From the NCBI RefSeq assembly GCF_005233835.1, contig NZ_SZQA01000009.1:62001-126000 (forward strand): DNA of 64,000 bases, read 5' to 3'. The stretch comes from Herbidospora galbida. Lineage in GTDB: Bacteria > Actinomycetota > Actinomycetes > Streptosporangiales > Streptosporangiaceae. The stretch's first letter is position 1. Each line of letters opens with the position of its first letter. Made by a program: the position numbers and the translations under genes. This document shows, piece after piece, positions 59,778 to 64,000 of this stretch. The notes beneath the pieces are model-generated. The model did no database searches and had not been told where the DNA came from. It saw nothing but the letters and a program-made list of their open reading frames with translations.

Positions 59778-60833
59778 ATGAGGAAATCGCGAATGCCCGG
59801 CGTCCGCCCCGAGGTGCTCCTGCTGTCGTCGAACCAGAGGCGGAGATACGCCGAGGACATCCTCAGCGCGCTGGCGCTGCCGAGGGGCGCGGTCATCCAG
59901 TTCCGTTACGACGCCGAGTACGTCGCCCCCCGGCTGCGCGAGAAGATCGCCGGGCAGACGGTGATGGGCACCCGCTGCCTGATCGCGTTCGTGGCCGACG
60001 TCGAGACCGACGATCCCTTCCTGGTGCCCGTGCGGTTCGCGACCGTGGTGAGCGCCGAATCGGTCGCCGACGTGGTGCTGTTCCGGCTGCAGGTCGAGGA
60101 CTACCCGTGTCTCGACGAGTTCCCCTCGGGCGCCGCCGAGATCAGGGCCGCGGGCAAGCGGTTCGTCGACACGCTGATCCAGCGCAACGCCAAGCACTAC
60201 TTCCCGGCGGCCAACCAGTTCGCCGACCTCCGCTGCCACGAACCGGCCCAGCCCGAACCCCAGTCGTGGCTGGGAGTGGCCCGACGGCTGGCGCAGCACG
60301 ACGAGTTCGCGAAGTCCTACTTCGTCCGGGTCGAACCGCCGCGGACCCCCGGCGGGAAGACGATCAAGTTCGACGCCTCGGGGCAGCTGAGCGTGAGTGA
60401 CCGGCAGCCGGTGAAGATCCGGGTGAACTTCTTCTCCGCCGACTACTCCGAGACGCCCAAGCAGCTCACCTGCGCCACCGACGGCACCTACCTGCGGATC
60501 TCCTCCGACGACTCCTACGACGTCGCGCTGCGCTACGACTCGGTGGAGTTCTGGCTGCAGCCGGCCGTGCTCAGCTTCGACGCGCTCGCGCGGGTGACGG
60601 TCAAGCTCTCGGCCGACCGGCTGACGACCAACGCCGGGTTCCCGGTGGTCGTGCGGCGGTCGCGGTCGCGGCTGGCCCTGCGGCTCGGGGCCAGCGGGCT
60701 GGGGGCGATCCTGGTGGCGCTGCCGGCCGTGCTGGGCAGCACCGTCGCGCTGCAATGGCGGCTGATCCCGGCGATCGCCGGGGCGGTGCTGCTGGCGCTG
60801 TCGACCGTGGTCATCTCGCGTGGGGAGAAGTGA
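59778..60833 (+). CDS. unknown membrane protein, partner of the GNAT/Cys-protease fusion
   Basis: 351 residues, AGGA before the ATG. The N-terminal ~120 residues form an alpha/beta domain (EVLLLSSNQRRRYAEDIL, GTRCLIAFVAD). A second beta-rich domain follows (~185-280, KIRVNFFSADYSETPKQL). Two membrane helices lie at the C-terminus (~295-345, GLGAILVALPAVLGSTVAL and IPAIAGAVLLALSTVVI). I do not recognise the family. Close spacing indicates an operon with the fusion protein. Its last 23 bp overlap the convergent HD gene. Confidence 0.7.
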   Translation: MRKSRMPGVRPEVLLLSSNQRRRYAEDILSALALPRGAVIQFRYDAEYVAPRLREKIAGQTVMGTRCLIAFVADVETDDPFLVPVRFATVVSAESVADVVLFRLQVEDYPCLDEFPSGAAEIRAAGKRFVDTLIQRNAKHYFPAANQFADLRCHEPAQPEPQSWLGVARRLAQHDEFAKSYFVRVEPPRTPGGKTIKFDASGQLSVSDRQPVKIRVNFFSADYSETPKQLTCATDGTYLRISSDDSYDVALRYDSVEFWLQPAVLSFDALARVTVKLSADRLTTNAGFPVVVRRSRSRLALRLGASGLGAILVALPAVLGSTVALQWRLIPAIAGAVLLALSTVVISRGEK

Positions 60834-61428
60834 TCTCACCGGCGAAGAACTCGGGGCGCAGGGCGAACTCGGCGCACAGTTCCTCGAAGAGCGGCAGCAG
60901 GGCCGGGAAGGTCGCCCCGATCTTGCCTCTGGCCACCTGCTCGGTGACCTTGTAGGCCTCCCAGGTCGGCTTCACCGGGTGGCGGTCGCCCAGCAGCGTG
61001 GTCATGTGGGGAAGCAGCTTGTCGAGGGCGTAGACGAACCTGCTCTCGGGGTCGTCGAGCCTCTTGTAGCGGTAGAGGTCGTCGATCAGCCAGGGGAAAC
61101 GGTCGCCGAACTCGGCCCGGATGCGCTCCCTGGCCTCCTCTTCGCGTAGTTCCTTCTTCTCCAGGTCGCCCGCGTCGGCGTAGACCGACACGTCGCCGGA
61201 GTAGATCTCCGGCAGGTCGTGGATGAGGGCGTACTTGGCGAGCAGGCCCTGGTCGAGGGTCGGGTCGACCAGGGGGGCGACGACGACGGCGACCAGGCCC
61301 AGCGCGAAGGAGTGTTCGGCGTCGTTCTCGCGGCGGTCGACCGTTTCGGGGACGACCGACACCCTCGACACGTGGTAGGGCGGAACCGCCAGCTCACGCA
61401 CGACGAGCCGCAGGATACCGATGTCCAT
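60811..61428 (-). CDS. HD-domain phosphohydrolase (YfbR-like)
   Basis: 205 residues from the ATG at 61428 (61434 also possible). HD-domain ligands: RRENDAEHSFALG (His), LIHDLPEIYSGD (His-Asp) and YALDKLLPH (Asp). The closest group is 5'-deoxynucleotidase-type HD hydrolases. It might deplete nucleotides or have a housekeeping role. Confidence 0.85.
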   Translation of the reverse strand: MDIGILRLVVRELAVPPYHVSRVSVVPETVDRRENDAEHSFALGLVAVVVAPLVDPTLDQGLLAKYALIHDLPEIYSGDVSVYADAGDLEKKELREEEARERIRAEFGDRFPWLIDDLYRYKRLDDPESRFVYALDKLLPHMTTLLGDRHPVKPTWEAYKVTEQVARGKIGATFPALLPLFEELCAEFALRPEFFAGEITSPHAR

Positions 61429-61463
61429 GGCCACGGCTCCACCCTAGACGACGTTGATCGAGG

Positions 61464-62696
61464 TCAGCGGCCGAACGCGATCGTGCGGCCGTTCCTGACC
61501 TGCTCCTTCTTGTACGTCACCGTGTCGATCACCACGTCGTTCGGCCCGACCAGCATGATCGAGTCGCCGCCGTTGTCGAGCCGGCTCACCTTGACGACCT
61601 TGACGTCGCCCGCCTCGACCGCGCCCGACAGGCCCGTGCGGTTGCCCGAGGTGTCGCGCAGGTGCCAGCCGTCGAGTTTGATCGGGTCGGGGGTCACGTT
61701 CAGCAGGGTGATCTTCTCGGCGCCCGCGTCGGCCCCGGCCGGGTTGGGCAGGGCGGCCACGATGACCAGGTCGCCGGTGACCGCCGAGGGCGGGGTCGTC
61801 GGGCCGGTCGCCGGGTCGGGGGCGATGACGAAGTCCTCGGGCCAGACCGTCAGCTCGATCGTGTCGCCCGAGGCGCGCACGACGTCGTGGAGGTTGCCGC
61901 GCTCCTGTCTCCCGATCAGCCAGACCGCGTCGTCGCGATGGACCGGGTCGGCGCGCAGCCACGTGTCGAACTGGTCGAAGTTCGAAAAGCCGGCCGCGAA
62001 GTAGGGCACCAGCCGCCGGAACAGCTTCGGCCAGATGACCGTCTCGTCGAGGTTCTCCGGGGTGACGGTCGCGGGCCGCCCCGGGTGGCCGTCGGCGGAG
62101 GGCCAGAAGCCCGTGGCCGGGCGGACCGCCCGGGAGACGACGGCCAGGTGGTCGCGCAGTTCCGCGGGGAGGGTGGCGTAGTAGGCCGGGTAGGCCAGGC
62201 CCTCGGCGAGCAGCGCCCGGTTGGCCGACGCGCCGGCCAGCGTCGGGGTCAGGAACACGGGGGCGCCGTCGGGGGTGTCGGTGCCGCCCGCGTAGACGAA
62301 CGCGATCAGGCGGCCGTTCGCGTCGACGCCGTTCGAGAGCACGTAGCCGCGGATCGCGTCCTGGTCGGCTCGCCTGACCTTGTTCGGGAGGTCGTCGAAG
62401 AACTCCACTCCGGTGAAGCCCAGGAGCGCCAGCAGCCGGTCGCGGGCGGCCCAGGCCCATTCCAGGCGCTGGTGGGTCTCCTCGAAGTGGGTCTCCAGGG
62501 CGTCGATCGCCTCCAGGCGGACCGAGATGCCGCGCCGGTTCAGGTCGGGCGACGTGCCCGAAGGGCGCGGGAGCGCCTCGACCAGCGCCGGTGTGTCGGG
62601 AAGGAACTTGATCGTGTCACCGTCTGGTTCCGGACCCTGGCGCGGGAGATCGGGATATCTGATCACGAAATTTCCGCGCAATAGCGTATAAGTCAT
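61464..62696 (-). CDS. staphylococcal-nuclease-like protein with C-terminal lamin-tail domain
   Basis: 410 residues, no signal peptide. Residues ~15-190 resemble the SNase fold: PDGDTIKF, then RLEAIDALETHF, corresponding to the catalytic Arg and Glu, and GRLIAFVYAGG for the second Arg. Residues ~310-410 form a lamin-tail/LTD-like beta-sandwich (ITLLNVTPDPIKLDGWHL, DSIMLVGPNDVVIDTVTY). LTD modules often bind nucleic acids or anchor nucleases. The lack of a signal peptide suggests a cytosolic role. Confidence 0.82.
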   Translation of the reverse strand: MTYTLLRGNFVIRYPDLPRQGPEPDGDTIKFLPDTPALVEALPRPSGTSPDLNRRGISVRLEAIDALETHFEETHQRLEWAWAARDRLLALLGFTGVEFFDDLPNKVRRADQDAIRGYVLSNGVDANGRLIAFVYAGGTDTPDGAPVFLTPTLAGASANRALLAEGLAYPAYYATLPAELRDHLAVVSRAVRPATGFWPSADGHPGRPATVTPENLDETVIWPKLFRRLVPYFAAGFSNFDQFDTWLRADPVHRDDAVWLIGRQERGNLHDVVRASGDTIELTVWPEDFVIAPDPATGPTTPPSAVTGDLVIVAALPNPAGADAGAEKITLLNVTPDPIKLDGWHLRDTSGNRTGLSGAVEAGDVKVVKVSRLDNGGDSIMLVGPNDVVIDTVTYKKEQVRNGRTIAFGR

Positions 62697-62735
62697 CGCC
62701 TATCACCCCGTGGCGAGAATAACCGGGGCTGGAAT

Positions 62736-63347
62736 TCAGATCCAGCCCGCTTCCGTGGCTATGCGTATCGCGTCCACGCGATTCCGGGCGTTCAACTTGG
62801 TGACGATTTTGGTCAGATAGTTGCGTACCGTTCCGACCGAAACGTGCATTTGGGCGGCGATCTCCGGGGGTTCCGCTCCCCCGGCCGCCAGGCGGAGCAC
62901 CTGGATCTCGCGGCCCGACAGGGGGATGTCGCCGACGTCCCACGCGGTCAGCGCCAGCTGCGGGTCGATGATCCTTCTGCCTGCCGCCACTTCCCGTACG
63001 GCCTGCGCCAGCCGCTCCGACGGGGTGTCCTTCAGCAGGAAGCCCGACACCGAGACCGACAGCGCGCGCCGCAGCGTGCCGGGGCGGCCCAGGCCCGTGA
63101 GGATCAGGGTGCGGCACGAGGGGAGCTTGGCGTGCAGTTCCTCGGCCGCCGACAGTCCGTCGATGACGGGAAGGTCGACGTCGAGGACAGCCACGTCGGG
63201 GCGGTGTTCCAGGGCCGCCGGGACGATGTCGGCGCCGCTGCCCACCTGGGCCACGACGGTGAGGTCGGGCTCCATCTCCAGCAGGGCGGCCAGGGCGCCC
63301 CGGACGATGCGCACGTCCTCGGCGAGGAGGATCCGTAACGTCAGCAC
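62736..63347 (-). CDS. response regulator, NarL/LuxR type
   Basis: 203 residues. Receiver domain (ILLAEDVRIVRGALAALLEM, phosphorylation Asp in VAVLDVDLPV) and LuxR-type helix-turn-helix (~135-195, LSGREIQVLRLAAGGAEPPE). Partner of the histidine kinase immediately upstream on the same strand. Target genes unknown. Confidence 0.93.
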   Translation of the reverse strand: MLTLRILLAEDVRIVRGALAALLEMEPDLTVVAQVGSGADIVPAALEHRPDVAVLDVDLPVIDGLSAAEELHAKLPSCRTLILTGLGRPGTLRRALSVSVSGFLLKDTPSERLAQAVREVAAGRRIIDPQLALTAWDVGDIPLSGREIQVLRLAAGGAEPPEIAAQMHVSVGTVRNYLTKIVTKLNARNRVDAIRIATEAGWI

Positions 63348-63438
63348 GTCGATTCCCCCGGCCCGTCCAAAAGGTCAAAATGAATCTTGTACCGAGGTTA
63401 CGCAAATAGGCAATGCCGACATTCTTGACAGAACGTCA

Positions 63439-64000
63439 TTATGGGATGTCGGCTTTTAGCCGGAACGTTCCGGCACTTCGTTCATATTTCAACGAACCCC
63501 CGACGGATTCCAGGCGTACGGCCAGGTCATCCAGGGCGGTGCCGGGCTCCGCGGGGGTCAGCAGGGGAATGACGCCGTCGTTCCAGACGGTCAGCGAGCC
63601 GTCGGAGAAGGTGATCTCGCAGTGGGCGGCGGCGCTGTGCCGCAGCACGTTCGTCACTGCCTCGCGGAGCACGACCGCCAGGATCGCGTCGAACTCCGGC
63701 GGGACGTCGCGGGCTTCGGCCCGGACGCACACCCCGGCCGCCGCCAGGGTCGCGCGGGCGGAGTCGAGTTCGGCGGTGAAGGACATGTGGCGGTAGCCGC
63801 TGGCCACCGATCTGACGTCGGCGACGGCGCGGCGGGCCACGTCCAGGACGTCGGCGAGTTCGGCGCGGGCCCGGTCGCCCGAGCCGGGGAGCAGGCGGTA
63901 GGCGCGTTCGCTCTTGACCGTCATGGCGGCCAGGTCGTGGCCGAGCAGGTCGTGCAGCTCGCGGGCGACCCGTAATCGCTCCCGGGTGACCGCGCCGCGC
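63439..64000 (-). CDS. sensor histidine kinase, C-terminal part (runs off the window)
   Basis: The visible 187 residues hold the end of a NarX/DesK-type kinase: the HisKA_3 box RELHDLLGHDLAAM (phospho-accepting His) and the N-box VLREAVTNVLRHSAA. The G-box is weak or truncated (GSLTVWNDGVIPLL). The gene continues past base 64000, so the start and sensor region are outside. Pairs with the response regulator ending 91 bp downstream. Confidence 0.9.
   Translation of the reverse strand, partial: RGAVTRERLRVARELHDLLGHDLAAMTVKSERAYRLLPGSGDRARAELADVLDVARRAVADVRSVASGYRHMSFTAELDSARATLAAAGVCVRAEARDVPPEFDAILAVVLREAVTNVLRHSAAAHCEITFSDGSLTVWNDGVIPLLTPAEPGTALDDLAVRLESVGGSLKYERSAGTFRLKADIP

Overview
The window is high-GC chromosomal DNA from an actinomycete. 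GTG and TTG starts are common, intergenic gaps are short, and secreted enzymes carry Pro-Ser linkers. Other actinobacterial signs are an F420-type LLM oxidoreductase, a SoxR, a HelD/HelR-type helicase, and a sugar ABC transporter with no ATPase gene of its own. The gene mix fits Streptosporangiales or Streptomycetales; the sequence alone does not fix the genus.

0-10 kb: the 3' end of an NRPS-like gene (A-T-C), a DrrA/NodI-type exporter operon (ATPase and two permeases, with a degenerate repeat array between ATPase and permeases), then a minus-strand sugar operon (binding protein, two permeases, GH13 alpha-glucosidase). 10-15 kb: its probable LacI regulator, with a strong operator just upstream of its start, and a divergent secreted GH87 alpha-1,3-glucanase with two discoidin modules. 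I read these together as an alpha-1,3-glucan (nigero-oligosaccharide) uptake and utilisation locus.

15-30 kb: an orphan LanC-like protein just downstream of a HelR-like helicase, whose leader can form two mutually exclusive hairpins around two ribosome-binding sites. Next come a secreted cutinase/PET-hydrolase-like enzyme, a STAS protein, a histidine kinase/response regulator pair followed by a small membrane-anchored protein, an FBP (FusB-like) protein, a secreted alginate-lyase-like protein, a DUF2000/Lrp pair, a MerR regulator with a membrane protein, and a DUF1023-like hydrolase with a lipoprotein. 30-45 kb: a P450, soxR with a divergent quinone reductase and sox box, small housekeeping-type genes, an LLM oxidoreductase, a phosphoesterase/BON pair, a glycosyltransferase cluster with a bifunctional heptose kinase/nucleotidyltransferase (hldE-like), a ricin-type protein of three near-identical repeats, a WYL regulator/VOC pair and a shikimate-kinase-like protein.

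45-51 kb: a block (membrane-anchored alpha/beta hydrolase, MmyB-type regulator, cytosolic hydrolase) bracketed by the N-terminal and C-terminal pieces of IS5-type transposase, in order and in the same orientation. 50-57 kb: an anti-sigma-type ATPase and a GH6 cellulase, each preceded by the CebR-type palindrome TGGGAGCGCTCCCA. Between them lie a secreted serine-protease-fold protein that has lost its catalytic residues and a SpoIIE-type phosphatase. 57-64 kb: a secreted double-psi/3D-like protein, tRNA-Lys, an undescribed two-gene unit (GNAT/Mom-like plus Cys-His-Asp fusion protein and a membrane protein), an HD phosphohydrolase, a nuclease with a lamin-tail domain, and a response regulator with the 3' part of its histidine kinase.

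Cross-cutting signals are a dispersed ~50-bp palindromic element present three times (4849, 18624, 40102), several clear operators, and many perfect terminator hairpins.
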